DNA from: Fennellomyces sp. T-0311
Lineage: Eukaryota > Mucoromycota > Mucoromycetes > Mucorales > Lichtheimiaceae
Direction: 5' to 3'
Assembly (NCBI GenBank): GCA_025266875.1
Contig: JALLLT010000005.1
Span: 496,001 to 560,000 of the forward strand
Length of the DNA stretch: 64,000 nt
A model generated the notes under the pieces. It had not been told where the DNA came from, did not search any database, and saw nothing but the letters and a program-made list of their open reading frames with translations. This document shows positions 21,690 to 35,821 of this stretch, piece after piece. The translations under genes were made by a program, and so were the position numbers. Numbering within the stretch: position 1 is the first letter of the stretch; every line of letters begins with the position of its first letter.

Positions 21690-24600
21690 CTAAGGTTGAC
21701 CATTGGTTGCTCGTAGCTGATCAAACGCATGTTGATAGCTTCCGAGCATATGGTCTTCAATGCAGGATTTTGTGATAAACATTTCGTTGGATATAGAATG
21801 GGAGCCGACATGAGCAGTGAAACGCGATCGAGTAGCGCCTGGAATCTTTTTCGATACTTCTTTGGCTTTGGACTTGGCCTTTTTACCCAAACGGCGACGA
21901 CGGCTAATGTTTTTCCACGATACCATAGTAGATGTGCGAGATGAATTAGAAGGTTTTTCCGAGGCAAATCGATTTTCGCGTGTCCGTCGAATGTACACTA
22001 TATTACCGGGAATATACAGCTGTGATATATATTGGTTAGCAAAAAAGAAAAAGAAAACGCTAATAGAATTTAAAAAGAGGAAACATACCAAGGGATATAA
22101 TTGATCGACGCTATGATACAATTTCTCGCGACATTGAGAGATGATTTTAAAACATACTCTGCGCGTAGTTGGATCCGTCATCACTTTATGCCAGCCACCG
22201 AGTGTCTCATAAGCACTGATGGTATCCATAATCAGTTCCTTGAGTTCCATGGCGGTGCCGTATGACATGCGACCAACGATATCGTCTTGACAGATGAAAC
22301 TGTGGATGTAATCGTCATATTTGTGATTTAATTCGTAGGAGCTGAGAGCGACGGGTGCGTAGCTGTAGCAATGGAGGCGAAAAGACGGGTTGTTTGAAAG
22401 TTTTCGTAGTGCACCAATTTGTTCGGACACGAGCATGGTGAGCAAACTTGCCGCTCCGCCGCCTAATGAATGACCCGTGATAATAAATGAATCAAGTTCA
22501 TCGCTGTGATGATGAATATAACGAAATATCTGAGGAATGATGTTGGTATATAACCACTGGGCCGAGGCAAGCATGCCTGCATGAACAAGACCACCTTTGA
22601 AAGGCCGGTATTCGCAGACAAGATCAGTAATGGCATCATAAAGACTCTAACCGTTGCATACGAATTAATATCATTCTATCTTTTTTGCGAGGCGCGATAA
22701 ACGTACCCAGGTACCACGAATACTGAGGACAATTGTTTTTCTGGAGCGATCGATGGCGACAAAATAACTGGGTTGGAAAACGGCGCCCTTTCGTAGACCA
22801 TACTCGTATCCAAGAAGGTCTTCCGGATGCAATTGGAGGTAGCGAATAATGGCCAATCTGTTGGAGCGAGGGTGGCGTGCTTCGCGGATATATTGACCAT
22901 AGGACCCCAAGTAGCAAAGGCCTCGCCAACCATACGCCATGAGTGCAAAATTAAAGTAATGGCAGGCTTCATCCATTAGCTTGCGGTCCTTGATTTCTCG
23001 ACCTGGAGGAGGTCTAATAGATACAATGTTATTAAAGCCGAAGTTTTTTGCCTTCAAAGTAATGGTTATTACCTTGGAAGAGACTTATAATATCGTTCCA
23101 ATACAATCATCGCTTTCAACAAACGAAAACTTGTCACCTTAAACCCTTGACCCTTTCCGAAAGCGATATTAATACGTTATCCATTTGGGTAAACATAGGT
23201 TCGGTAGCTTACGAAAGCATTTGCTAACTTCATGACGGATCGGACTAACGCGCGCGTGTCTCTGCTCACGACCAAGCTAACCAATCGATCAAATGCAGGA
23301 TGAGATATTGCAATATCATCAAACGAATCACGCATCCATTGAGAGGCAAAATTCTTGTCGCCGAAATTGACGCTTTGGATAATATGACGTGCTTTGCGAC
23401 TTGCTCCATCCTTGATACGGTCACGCCGTCTACTTTTTCTCTTTTTGTTCTTTGTGGATTCTTCTCGTTCGGCTTGGGCTACCCAATGGTCCGAAGGCAC
23501 CGACTTTGAATGATCATCGGCATCGTTTTGTGAAAAGCCGTAGCGTTGACCTTTTGCGGACGTGGGTGCCTTTTTGGTGAATATTGAAGTGATCCAACTA
23601 AAACAGGTAGGTTGCGTAGCTGATTCGCTGGATATCGGTTGGACACGTCGATGACTGGATGACCGTTTAGATCCAGTTAAACTTGGATCGGACCCCGGTA
23701 CATGCGTACTCATAATGGCGGTGAGACGATTATGAAATATCACATCGACGACGTTTTCGTCGCGGGCAAGTTCGCCGTGTCCATGCTGTGAGGCGGTTTG
23801 CAAAGATGTTGCGACGTTGCTATGGTTGCTAAGTGTGTGGTGAATACCGTGTGGTGAAGGGACCAGCGATAAGGATGAACTATTTCGACGCTTGGATGTG
23901 GATGGATAATCAACGTCGGGTCGATAACTCACCCGTCGCATGACTGGGGAAGGAAATAGCCCGTTTTGGTCAAATGCAGATCTGTCATCGTCAGTATCTG
24001 TACTGCCGCGATTGTAAGAATATCGACGGGTGTTATCGTATTCGGGCGCAAGCAATGAAGGTGGTGCGATGTCGGATGGCTGTTGAAAATGGTAACGAAT
24101 ACGAATCTGAACCGATCCAATGAGCTTCTTACTGCCCAAACGGCCCGAAGCTTCCGCGAGGGGGGCGAGGTCCGTATTGATAATAGTATCTTTCACGTCT
24201 TCTGGGAGTGATCGACTCGTGCGGTATTCGTATATCGGTAGGAATCTAACATGTTTTTTTCTTAGGTCTCATTTGTTGTTTCGGGTTCTCCAGAACACAA
24301 GACATTTACGTGACAAAAATCTCGTCTCTTCCTGCAAGCTTCGAGAGTTTGAGTTTGGCCTTGCCCACATGCTTGGTTTTGGATGGCCAGTGCTTGCGAG
24401 GTTTATCATACAAGTCAAACTATCGCGTAATATGTCAGTTGTAAATAAATGAATCAAAGTTTTTCAACCCTTTACATCGATGGTATCGAAAAGCTGGGCG
24501 TGATACGACACGACAAATACAAATCCTTCGTTCCAATCACCGGTACATTTGCTTGAACGTGATGAATAATACTGAGCCGATCCCATTTTTACTCGCATGA

Positions 24601-24912
24601 TGGGTCGTTTGTATGGGGTATCCGTACGTATATTAAGCAAATCGACCTACAGAAAAAAATATTGTTTGTTTGTTACATTCTTCCACTGAAAACAGTGAAA
24701 ATTCTTACCTGTAACTTGCCAACTGGAAGTACATGGTGAGAGATCTGGTATTGTTCCCATTCTTTCTGAATTCGGCTAATGTCTGGGACAGAAAGAGTTC
24801 TGGCATGAACCCAGGCTTGCGCGCGAGCAGGTGTTTTTTTGTGAATTAGGTAAGGATTATTGTCTGCTGTTAAGAATGACGCGACTTGGGTGGTGTCGCT
24901 GCATACGCTCAT
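21690..24912 (-). CDS. C2-domain class-3 lipase, diacylglycerol lipase-like
   Basis: The arrangement matches sn-1-specific diacylglycerol lipases, which cut diacylglycerol at membranes to give monoacylglycerol. From the ATG at 24912 (MSVCSDTTQVAS) the N-terminus leads into a C2-like domain (GKLQVDLLNIRTDTPYKR, GDWNEGFVFVVSY, HVGKAKLKLSKLAGRDEIF). Then comes about 300 residues of Ser/Arg-rich, probably disordered linker (24196-23214). The catalytic half has YFVAIDRSRKTIVLSIRGT, the nucleophile elbow FIITGHSLGGGAASLL, the aspartate candidate CQDDIVGRMS, and the histidine candidate EDHMLGSYQHAFDQLR near the end. About nine exons and roughly 900 residues are expected. An upstream coding-like stretch at about 24980-25200 may be an extra 5' exon. 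A broken copy lies at 15.8-16.7 kb. Confidence 0.85.
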
Positions 24913-25622
24913 GGGTCACTTCTTGTTGAGGGAGCAAATTAATGATAAACCATGAATGAACCATAATCAAGGAAGCCGGGGTAGCTCTAAAAGTAGGGTT
25001 GCCCCGGTAGAATCCATCCCGTGTGCCGTGCCGTGAAGGCGATGAAATCTGGCCAATAGTCTTGAATAGTCGTAAATAGTTTTTCCTGCGCCTTGAACTT
25101 GCACCCCGTCCGTACATTAACCATGTGCTTTGCTGCTCGACGAGAGCTGCGGTACTCGAATGGGATCTCTTTTTTTTTGGCAGGTCATTCGAACACGTAT
25201 TGGCATGGTTACACGTTTGCATTGTTTTGGGTCGTCATGACTACGTAATTGCTATGGAAACTGAATCTGTTATGAAACTGTTTTCTTTTTTTCATATTTG
25301 ACAGGATAAAGCGCTTCTCAATGATATGCGAGGCATTTAAGGTTCTCACCTGTGTCCGCATACGATTTAATGTACATCAAGCATATGGCCGGGTATGGCA
25401 TTGTGGCTGGAACAAGGGACGCTTTGGCCACTGCATTACAGCAACAATGGTACATATTAATTCTTTCTTGTGCCGACCCAGCCTCCAAGTTGACTGGACC
25501 ACTTGGTGGATTGGCGATGGACCAAGTGAACACAAAGATAAATTTAGACGGAGATTGGTGGTCCAGAAATGCATCAGCCTTCTTTCCTTTCCTTTTTCCA
25601 TACTTTTTAAACCGTAACCATA
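24913..25622. other. Divergent 5' spacer of lipase and four-TM gene
   Basis: Neither open frames at 25318-25645 (+) nor those on the minus strand match a family. The first 300 bp upstream of the lipase ATG contain a coding-like minus-strand run with SRLLARFHRLHGTAHG that may be a missed exon. The rest is most simply promoter and leader DNA. Confidence 0.4.
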
Positions 25623-26442
25623 ATGAAATGTTGTTTTTGCATTAACCTCAGGTAATTACAGCTTCCATGGAGACTCAACATGGAATTGTCGATACTAACG
25701 ACATGTTTTGTATAGAACGGCAACGCTGTTCTTGGCCGTTCTTGGCACAATTACGCATCTCTATGGAGCTTTCGCATTGACCGCCGTGAGCGATGAATTT
25801 GAGGAACGTGATAGCGGCGCCATCTTTGGGCTGACCATGTACTCTTATCTCTCTGGTTTTGCATGCCTTGCAGGTGCTGTGGGCGTTATCAAGGTAAGAA
25901 TAAATGGGTGAATATTTCAACAAAAGCATAAGACAAACTCATCGAAATTTGCGCAGCACAATGCCAAGCAGCTCCGTTTGTTCGCAGCTTACTATTGGGT
26001 GGATTTGGCACTCCACATGCTTTTCTCCGTAGCATCGGCGTTCATCATCTTCTCGCTGGATGCTGAGGTCTGCCAGCAAATCGTGCAAGAGGCGCCCAAG
26101 GACGAGCCGATCGACATGGAGACATGCGAGTCGTTGTACATCAGCAGCGGATGGGTCATGGTCATTGCAATGGCCCTCAACCTTCTTCTTAAGGTAAAGT
26201 GCCGATCGAGGGCTGTAGGTCCCCTTGTGTACAATGTGCTAAAAATAAGTCTGCAACAGCTTCACTTTGCGTTCGCCATCCAGGCGTACAAGCGCCAGGT
26301 CCAGCAAGAAGAGCAGGCCGAGCGCATGCTGGAGGAGAGCGCGGTGGTGGTGGGCTACCCAGTTGTTGCTCCGCCGGTGTACGATGTGAAGGAGACGATT
26401 TTCGTTGCCGGACAGGAATTCGTGCCCAATGAGAAGAAGTAA
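25623..26442 (+). CDS. Four-TM (MARVEL-like) membrane protein
   Basis: A 29-nt first exon (25623-25651, MKCCFCINLR) joins exon 2 at 25716 across a 64-bp intron with a clear TACTAAC branch site. Two more introns follow (about 25894-25957 and 26194-26258). The protein has four hydrophobic segments: TATLFLAVLGTITHLYGAF, TMYSYLSGFACLAGAVGVI, DLALHMLFSVASAFIIFSL and SSGWVMVIAMALNLLLK. The loop between helices 3 and 4 has two Cys (EVCQQ and METCESLY). The tail is Gln/Glu-rich, then has Pro/Val runs. Length is about 210 residues. The MKCC-plus-RT start and topology are common among mucoromycete tetraspan membrane proteins; the function is unknown, perhaps membrane organisation. Confidence 0.72.
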
Positions 26443-26797
26443 ATTTGGTCTCCGTAGCAAAGAAAATTTTTTCTTTTATAAATAAGTGGACGGGCGACTG
26501 TCTGCCTCTTTACCTCTTTCTAGCGCAATGGTAAGTTGTGTTCTGGAGAGGGAGACGCCTTCGAAATGATGCAACTATATGAATTTCTTCACATGATCTA
26601 CATGATTCAACTTTGACACCTGATCGAAGGCGGTTCTCTCTGGCTCTGCGGTGCGCGCGAACGATCGTACTCATAAAACAGTGTTTTTTATATAGTTTTT
26701 TCGACCAACTCCAAAATAAAAGGCTATTTTTTCCCAATTGAAAACCAAATGGATGGGTGGGTGGGTGTGGGGATGCTGTTGCTTTTTGCTGTTCTTT
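26443..26797. other. Convergent 3' spacer
   Basis: The 355 bp between the four-TM gene (+) and the Stm1-like gene (-) carry the two 3' ends. Nothing else was seen. Confidence 0.5.
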
Positions 26798-27803
26798 TTA
26801 TGCGCCCAGAGTGGGGAAGGCACTTGCATCAGAGAGGTTGACGTCCATGTTGAGCGATCTCCCACGACCGCCTCGACCTCCAGCACCTCGACCGCGGCCT
26901 CGACCACGGCCACGATCACCGCCACGCCCAGCAGGACGGTGGGGCGGGTGCTCAATGTCAATATACACCTTCTCCTTCTTGCTCTTGTTTTTGGTTTTGG
27001 CAGAGACCTCCTTGCCGGAAAAGTACACGTCGTCGTCCTTGTTGCGATTCAAAGGGACAGCGTTCTTCCACTGCGAGTCATCGGCGCCCTCGTTTGCTTG
27101 ACGCGCTTCGGGCAGCTTGAAACGAGAGTCGCGCTGGGCTTGTTGATTCGCCTGGTATTCCTCCAGGGTCTTGTAGTCCGGCTCCGCAGGAGTAGCTGTG
27201 CCCGATCCCGCTTGGCCCTCCGCGGCTGGGTCGTCCGGCGACAGCGTGTCATGCGCACTATTAAAGAAAAAATCATTTTTTAATTTTTTTTCAACAACAA
27301 CAAACGGGTACGTACGCATCCCACTGGGCGGTTTCGGGGCGGCCCCATCCCTGGTTGACCTTCTTTTCATTGTCACTGCAGCGTGCGTCAGTTGAAGAAG
27401 AACAATATGTTTACAATGACGCAAACCCAACTTACACAATACCAGTACCGCTGTGACGATCGAACTGACGTCCGCGCGGAGGGCGTCGGCCGGCAGGAGC
27501 GGCGCCTTCATCGTTCGTGGCAGCTGAACTTTCAAATGTATCGCCTCCAGTGGCGCCACGATCACGTCCTCGTCGCGACGGTGGTGATACTAATTGTTCG
27601 CACTGTCAATGACCAGGCTTTCTTTTTTTGACTTTTTCTTTCTTTTTACCGGCTACACGGTTGTGCAACTTTCGCGTATCCACACGCTTGCTGCGACTAG
27701 GTTCATCTTTCTTTTCCACGGGCTTTGTGTTGCCCAGCTTGTCTGTTTCCGTGGGCTCGCCGCCCAAGAGGGCTTGAAACCGATTTTGTGAGAACGTTGA
27801 CAT
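26798..27803 (-). CDS. Stm1 / SERBP1 (HABP4)-family ribosome-associated protein
   Basis: Members clamp inactive ribosomes and bind mRNA or G-quadruplexes. The ATG at 27803 opens MSTFSQNRFQALLGGEP, the Stm1-type N-terminus. Later come RRPPRGRQFDRHSGTG, then across an intron DNEKKVNQGWGRPE, the family's most conserved block. Next are a central acidic stretch, PDYKTLEEYQANQ (the HABP4/PAI-RBP1 segment) and an RGG-type tail (GDRGRGRGRGRG) ending FPTLGA. Four exons join in frame with GT-AG introns. RGG repeats are RNA-binding and common arginine-methylation sites. About 275 residues, close to yeast Stm1. Confidence 0.85.
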
Positions 27804-28203
27804 AAATTTGGACTGTGGGAGTGAAAGAAAAAGAAAAAAAAAAGCGAAAAATATCCTTCCTCCATTCAAAAGCCTTGTCAACTTTGAGTGCGGAGCTCCA
27901 ATTTGGCTTGTTTCAGTGTGTGTTGGCCCGCGTGATGCAGCATGGACCAGAAGCACATCACACACCACTGTCAACGCAGCGAGTCCGTCCTCTTTGTTGT
28001 CGTCGTGTGGTGATAAGCTTGCATCGGCTGTACCCCGCAACCCATCTCCCGTTTTGTCGGGAGGATGAGGCGTAACCATCGTTACATCATGCAAGTGCCC
28101 CCCCCCCCACCTCCTCCCCGACACTCCGAAGTCATAAACATTTTGAAGGATGCATGATTTGTTTTATTAGCGTCTATGATACAAGTGGAGTGGAGGGGTG
28201 TAA
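27804..28203. other. Promoter side of Stm1-like gene and transporter 3' end
   Basis: About 400 bp without a gene. It includes a run of 13 C at about 28098-28110 and an AT-rich leader just upstream of the Stm1-like ATG. The minus-strand frame through here is an extension of the Stm1 first exon and not a separate gene. Confidence 0.5.
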
Positions 28204-30014
28204 TTACAGTTCGACTTTCTCGATCTTTTCGTTCCTTATGGATCCCACCGGCGTGATCTCGAGGTCACCTGCGCCGCTGTTGTCCATCGAGTCTCTTCGG
28301 TCGATATCCTTTCCAGCCGTTTCCGACATGGCGAATGTCATGAACACGAAACCGACGAAATTGATGCCTGCAAACAAACAGAAGCTGTAGTTGTTCAAGC
28401 CGGCATCAATCAGTGGCCACAGAGTGTTGATGAGGTAGTTGAACAGCCAGTTGGATGCGTTGCCCATAGCTGAACCAGCAGGGAGGGCCTGTAGGGGTAA
28501 AAGTTCAGGTGCGATCATCCATGGTACAATGGCACAGCCTAAGCAATATGTGAAACTGAACAGAATAGCTGCAGGAAAAACATTAGAACCATTGTCTGCT
28601 TGTTTGTTTGCACCATTCCAGTTTCTTACCGCCAGTAATGATCAATGGAGCCAATCGTGTGGGATCTTCAAGCGCGCCACCCACCACCAAAAACACGGAA
28701 CCGATCGTCATGCCCATGGTCGACAGCATCATACAACCCTTGCGTCCGAGCCACTTGACGAGGCCAAGAGCAATGAATGTAGCGACGATATTCGCACCTG
28801 CCTGAGCGAGCACAACATTGGTGGCCAACTCGTTGTCACCACCGAACGCCTTTGCCAAAAAGCCGACACTGTAGACAGACATTGGGCCAATACCGCCGAT
28901 CTGGTTGTACGACTGAATAACGATCAACACAAAGGCGTTCCAGGTGATACGGCGGCTCTGGACACGGATGATGTCCCACATGGAAATCATCTTGAGGTCC
29001 ATTTCCTGGCGACGGGCTTCGACGATACTCTCAAACTCTTCTTCGATATCGCCATAGTTACGCAATTTGGACAATGATGCACGGGCCTTGTCATTTTGCT
29101 GCGAAGCACACAATCGACGCGGGGTCTCGACAATCGTAAAGATCAGGCCGATCTGGACCACCGAGATAATGGCTGGAATAGCCCACAAGAATCGCCATAC
29201 GTATGAGAAACTCATGTAACGACCGCATAGCTGGGCAATAAGAATGGCAATGTTGAGGAAAATACCGAAAAAGGCACCAAAGGCACCACGGCAACGGTTG
29301 GTGGAAATTTCAGCAACGTAGATGGCAACGGCAGCACCTGCGATACCCGCTGCAATACCAACAAAGGCACGGCCAACTGCATACTTTAAGCACCTGATTA
29401 GCGTCGACATTGGATAGACAAGTCTGGGCTTAGTTCTTTACCATTTCAACGGAAACGGCGACACTGGACAAAAGGCCACCGAGAACGTTCCAGCAGGCAG
29501 AGATGATCAAGTTGACTCGTCGGCTGAAGTAGTCGTTGAGGTAGTTCGAGGCAAGACCACCGACAAGACCACCTAGCGAAAAGGCTCCGACGGTATGACC
29601 CTTAGGTGTATATCAGCACATTGTTTGGCTTAAGGCGGCCCATTATAAATACTGTACCCATGTTACGTCTGACATGGGGAGACAAACGGGCAACGGTGAA
29701 CTGCTTTCAGTTCCGTCGGTACATCGAGAAATCACATACTGAGGCATGTTGGGTACACCTGCGAGGAGAAGGGATGCTTAATAGGTCTGCTAGCAGAGCT
29801 TCTTCTTGTTGCTACGTTACCAATATGCCAACCGACATTAAAGCCAGATATGGCAGCGACGGCGGCACACCCTATTGAGGAAACGAATTGTAAGACATGA
29901 TGCTCTGTTTTCGACGATATCGGTCCCGACGGACGTACACAGCATGTAGCGAGTAAAGTTCATCTCGTGCGATTTGACAGGCATGGTCTTGTCCGCTTTG
30001 TTGAAAAGGCCCAT
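28204..30014 (-). CDS. MFS sugar transporter
   Basis: It is a proton-coupled or facilitative sugar porter of the major facilitator superfamily. The ATG at 30014 starts MGLFNKADKTMPVKS. After introns, helix 1 reads AAVAAISGFNVGWHIG and helix 2 GHTVGAFSLGGLVGGL, with the loop YLNDYFSRRVN. Helix 4 is GRAFVGIAAGIAGAAVAIY, helix 5 FGIFLNIAILIAQL, helix 6 WRFLWAIPAIISVVQIG, followed by the loop ETPRRL, the usual PESPR site. Helix 7 carries the sugar-binding IQSYNQIGGIGPMSVYS. Helices 8-12 follow, to a charged tail ending KIEKVEL. At least five introns. The VPS73/Ybr241c-like branch is possible. There is no signal peptide, as expected. Confidence 0.88.
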
Positions 30015-30303
30015 GGTAGAGTTGAAGGGGTATCCAAGGTTATTATTAGGTAAATAGAGGAAAGAAAAAAAAAGTCTAGTAGTGCGGAAGGGCGGGAAAA
30101 AATGCAAATAAAAAAATTTTGACGGGCGGTCTAGTTATCTAACTTTTTATAATCGGCATCGTCGGGTTCGCGGCATTTTTGGGTGGTTTTTGTTTGATAA
30201 GATAGTCGACTTTCGGGGGGTGGAAACGATCGGCACTTGATAATATAGCGGTATGATTCGTTACAGGGCCGCTATAAAGAACGACAGCCACCAATCCCCT
30301 TTT
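30015..30303. promoter_or_regulatory. Promoter region of the sugar transporter
   Basis: The 289 bp between the kinase stop and the transporter start include TTTTTATAATCGG and a GC-rich stretch (GACGGGCGG). The transporter promoter must lie here; no specific operator is assigned. Confidence 0.35.
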
Positions 30304-31911
<1,608 letters not shown>

Positions 31912-32114
31912 CGTGGAGGAGAACTACTATTTTGCAAAGGAGCAGGGAGTGTGGTTCGCTGCGGCGAGTGCCCATGAAAAAAAAAAGCGCAGATTCGACC
32001 GTATAAGGCAAAAACCGTGCATTTGATCGTTTGTTTGTGCCAGGCACACCCAATGTTTTTATTTAACTATTGTATACACCTTCGTCTTCATTTAAGCTGC
32101 GTCTTTGTGTTGTT

Positions 32115-32840
32115 TTACGCTGCCACCTCCCGCTCGACTCGCTTGCCGTGCTGGATCATCCGCTGCCAGCCAAGCCTTATGTAGCCCATGTACGCTTCGT
32201 GTTTTGTCATTGTTCGTAAAACATAAAGCTGTCTTGACAAAACGGTGATTTCATACTTTCGGATCGGTACCGAGAAGTCGGCGACCGGTGCCACGTGCAT
32301 TCCGTTTTTCTCTCAGCAATGCACGGTGTACAAGCATTCCTTAAGCGACACCTCTTTCTTCAGGCCGTTCGTTCCATGTCAAGAACCGATCAGGGTCTGC
32401 AAAGGTACGCATTCCACTGCTGTCACAACAGACAGAGTAGACTAATCGTCACCGTGTATATATATTATGACCAACAATAACTATTGTTGGCTCAACGGAC
32501 ACCGAAAGGCCATCTACACGTTTCGTCAGCGGCCCAAGTTAGATCTGTGAGGACGGAGAGCCATGGACGCCACCAGGAGATCAGGGCTTTGCGCATTCGC
32601 TCCATTCTGGTATGAGGGATATGCATACAGACGGCCCGTTGACTGACACCCGTTCCACAAACCGCCTTGGCTTGAAGCAGCATGCACTGTCAGTGACGAC
32701 AATGCCGAAGCTCCCCTCCTTCGAGCCCCTTTCAACTGCTCCCTACACATATTTTCCTTCAGTTCCAACTGCCGTTCATCAGCAGCCAGTAAGATTCGCG
32801 ACGGGTGTGATCCAACGGGTATCTTGAAACGCGTAAGGCT
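32115..32840 (-). CDS. Small multi-exon gene, unknown function
   Basis: I do not recognise this product. On the minus strand, coding-like stretches read IPVGSHPSRILLAADERQ and onward through a Lys/Arg-rich helix (ending near 32700), then RMRKALISWWRPWLSVLTD (about 32610-32500). Across a 62-bp intron follow DSSGMRTFADPDRFLTWNE and, across a 40-bp intron, VADFSVPIRKYEITVLSRQ, ending HGKRVEREVAA-stop at 32115. The last three exons join in frame; the 5' end and first donor are uncertain. It is rich in Trp and Arg, with no signal peptide or membrane helix. It lies 203 bp upstream of the S6K-like gene on the same strand. Confidence 0.45.
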
Positions 32841-32872
32841 GCCCTCAGAAAACTACCTGGAGCGTCAGACAT

Positions 32873-35820
32873 GATTGTGTTTGAAATGGAGTTGTCAAGG
32901 CTGCAATGACTAATCTAGATGATGATTGAACATGATTAGGAGGTGCACAAGGACAAAGTAAACCAGTCTCAAGAGGTGGAACATGCTGTTGCAGTTACAG
33001 AAACTGCTTATTCGCATAAGATACAAGCAAACACCCCAAGCTACATGGTAGTGCAAAGAGCAGCGTATTCTTCAGCAAAAAAAGTCACTTTATTCCCGTT
33101 GCCGTGCTGTTATATCTCTATATTCAGCTTCGTTGAACGACGTACAGCTTTTATTTAGTAGCTTATGTCAATATCAATCCACAGAGCATTTGTTTTATTA
33201 GCACCACTACCTGGACCCCAAAAGACCAGATATAAACGGTATGTCCTTGTTTGAAAGTAAATGGCTTGTTTAGCACTCACACCTTGCTTACCGCGTAATT
33301 CTTCACACATGCGTCCAAAACTTCGTCGCGATTAAGGATGACTTTTTAGGCACGCTCACTTACGTAATTCTATCCTCTTTACGTGAAATGAAATGGGTGA
33401 GATATTCATTTTGATATCACGAGATACAATTGGGGACCAGACCATTAAAATCGTATCCTTGGGGTCCTCGTACAGTCCTCCTTGTACACCATTATCAATT
33501 TTTCGTGTATCCTGGATCGACAAGCGATGTCGCCTCTGCCAGAACAGTCGCTACTTGGATATATACAGTGGCGCTTATCCTCAGGAAAATGCTTTCACAA
33601 CGAAGCATGTGATGAATCTGAAACAACGAACGCACAGACCAGCAAGTTGTTGCTCCGAATTGCCATGTGGCGCTGTCATTCGGCGAGTTCCGCTGAGGAG
33701 CAAGGTAAATTGGAACTCTACCCTATACGAAATATAGTTAGAGCTCATCAGTTACCAGTGACAACCAGTGATGGGCTTATTGCCAATTCTAATATACTAG
33801 ATACCAAATGTAAATCCGCACCTGCTCTAAAATGTGACTATCATAAGCGGTAAGTAGCAGCTGAAGATTGAAAATTCTCAACCAGCTTGCTTATGTTTAT
33901 ACAAATCCAAGATCATGATGCTTGGCACAAGCATATGTGTATAATATCCAGTGATGTGTGCTTCTTGCCCATTGATGATGTCAAGGGGAACATTTTGCTA
34001 CACATTAGCTTGCGTGCTTGGAATCACGTAAGCTACAGTTAAATGAACGTGGTCTTTTTGATTGTGAATGTAATAATCATGGATTGACTCAATCCTTTAC
34101 GCACTTATTTTTTCGCTGCCAAGATTTTTTTTTCATAAAGACAAACACAAAAGGTGACACTGTATTGATGGATTCAATACTGAGTAAGAAAAAAAATGCT
34201 CCGAAAGCCGAAAGATGAACCAGCATCACGCGTGTTTGCCATTCATCGACTTGCAGCCACGATTATCCGCTCTTAAAATAAGGTATACCAGTCGACAAAT
34301 TGCTTGGCAATGGTGCATTGTTTGCTTTTAGCCAAACCATTACATTTGCATTATTGCAAGGCAGGTGACTTTCACGGCTTGCTGTACAGTATTGACCCCA
34401 GTTGTTGTTCACGCAGGAAATTAAAATGATGTTTACCTAGTTGGGACTGAACACATATGCTAAGTAGCGACAAGTCATTGGCATTGATTTTTTCCCGTGG
34501 CTTCTATTCATAGATTAGCATATCGGCGTAATTATGCAAATCTATCGTTCTAGTGTAATGGGCATAGTCCTATCAAACCCAACTCTTTTTCCCATCAAGT
34601 GATGGGTACGTTTTATGTAAATTTAAAAACTAATGCTATTTCTACTAATCATCGACTCTGGTTTGCATAAAGTGTAACATGATCGTCGCTGATTGTATAA
34701 GCAAGCTTACTCTTTTTTCACATGAAGGTAACATTATTCTATCTTTTACTCTATATAATAAAAAAAAAGGAAAATAACGGGTCCCAATACCGAACCGTGG
34801 ATATTAATAAAAAAGTTCTTATTCACATGGCTTAGAGACCGGGACTATCCCATCACTTTTGAGCAAAACAGCTTATGGGTCTGTGCTACGTACTCTTGTC
34901 ATGAACTGACACTCTTGACATGTGAATGATAATAACAGCTTATGTTACAGCCAACAAAAGGCATATCCAAACGGAATCGCTGGAATGATTCGGCCGTCAG
35001 TCATGGAGGTGTTATGTGGGCCATAGTCCCTTGAATTGCCAAACAGATTATATTGTCCGTCATTCCATTGTACCACACATGACTTTGATGCTGTCATGAT
35101 ATTTAAAACGTTGTCTCTCCGTCATTGATAATTGTGCCATATACCATATATATTTCATCTTATCCCAAACCAGTTTGGTGACGATAGTTTTTCCTTGACA
35201 CAAATATGGTCCTATGCATATCATGGTGAAACGTCGTAGTGTAAATCATGATTTTCTACTCCCCTGGATAACCGATATTTTCTTTCACGTTGCAAAAGCA
35301 ACACGATAGTTATTTAAAAGGAACGATAAGCATGTGCAAAAAAAAGTAATAGCACCCGATCAAACCGAGACGATCGGTCCAATGTTGATAGCACCGAGGT
35401 GTTACAAAGTGTGATCTCCCCAAAGTTAGAAAAAGCTGTGTACTAAAAAAATGTATCAGCCCAATTACCTCCGCCACAACCGTAGAGTTTGCAAAAAATG
35501 TTATTGAATTACTAAAGCCCTGTTACACGCTTTCCTCTGATTGCACTATCTCGGTATAATACTATCAAAACAGATCTATAGGGAATACATGATTACTCTA
35601 TTTGGGTGTGAGAAGAATCCGAGTTTACCGGTTGTCATGGCAACAGGCGGACCTCCTGTGTTACACTCGCTCGCGTGTTCGCACTGCCATTACTGTACGT
35701 TTTGGGCTCACACACAACTCCGTTAAAGCCAAACCAAAAAAAAGTTGGCTTCTTTTTCTCTATCCTCCTCTTTCCACTCCTTTATATTAATAATCTTTTT
35801 CTTTTTCTTATTTCATCACT
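32873..35820. other. AT-rich, gene-poor 3-kb stretch
   Basis: Only one piece is coding-like: a plus-strand run at about 33,530-33,850 (PLPEQSLLGYIQWRLSSG, ending at a donor GGTAAGT) and a second near 33,905-34,037 (HKHMCIISSDVCFLPIDD). They do not join cleanly and match no family I know. The remainder (34.1-35.5 kb) is AT-rich with many T and A runs and no defendable exon or element end. Confidence 0.4.
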
Positions 35821-35821
35821 C

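Noticed and set aside
25352..25645. 97-codon plus-strand frame before the four-TM gene
   Set aside because: No family features and three overlapping open frames in the same place. The real start exon (25623-25651) overlaps its end in another frame.
26738..27283. 181-codon plus-strand frame rich in Thr, Ser and Leu
   Set aside because: It is the antisense shadow of the RGG and acidic exons of the Stm1-like gene; GC-rich exons leave long open frames on the other strand.
28098..28110. Poly-C run as a G-quadruplex or regulatory signal
   Set aside because: It is a simple homopolymer between genes, without the spaced G-runs needed for a convincing quadruplex.
35675..35821. N-terminal extension of the disordered protein
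   Set aside because: The upstream in-frame 49 codons translate a T/C-rich leader into a hydrophobic stretch that could be mistaken for a signal anchor. The CT-rich tract directly before the ATG at 35822 fits a fungal leader better.
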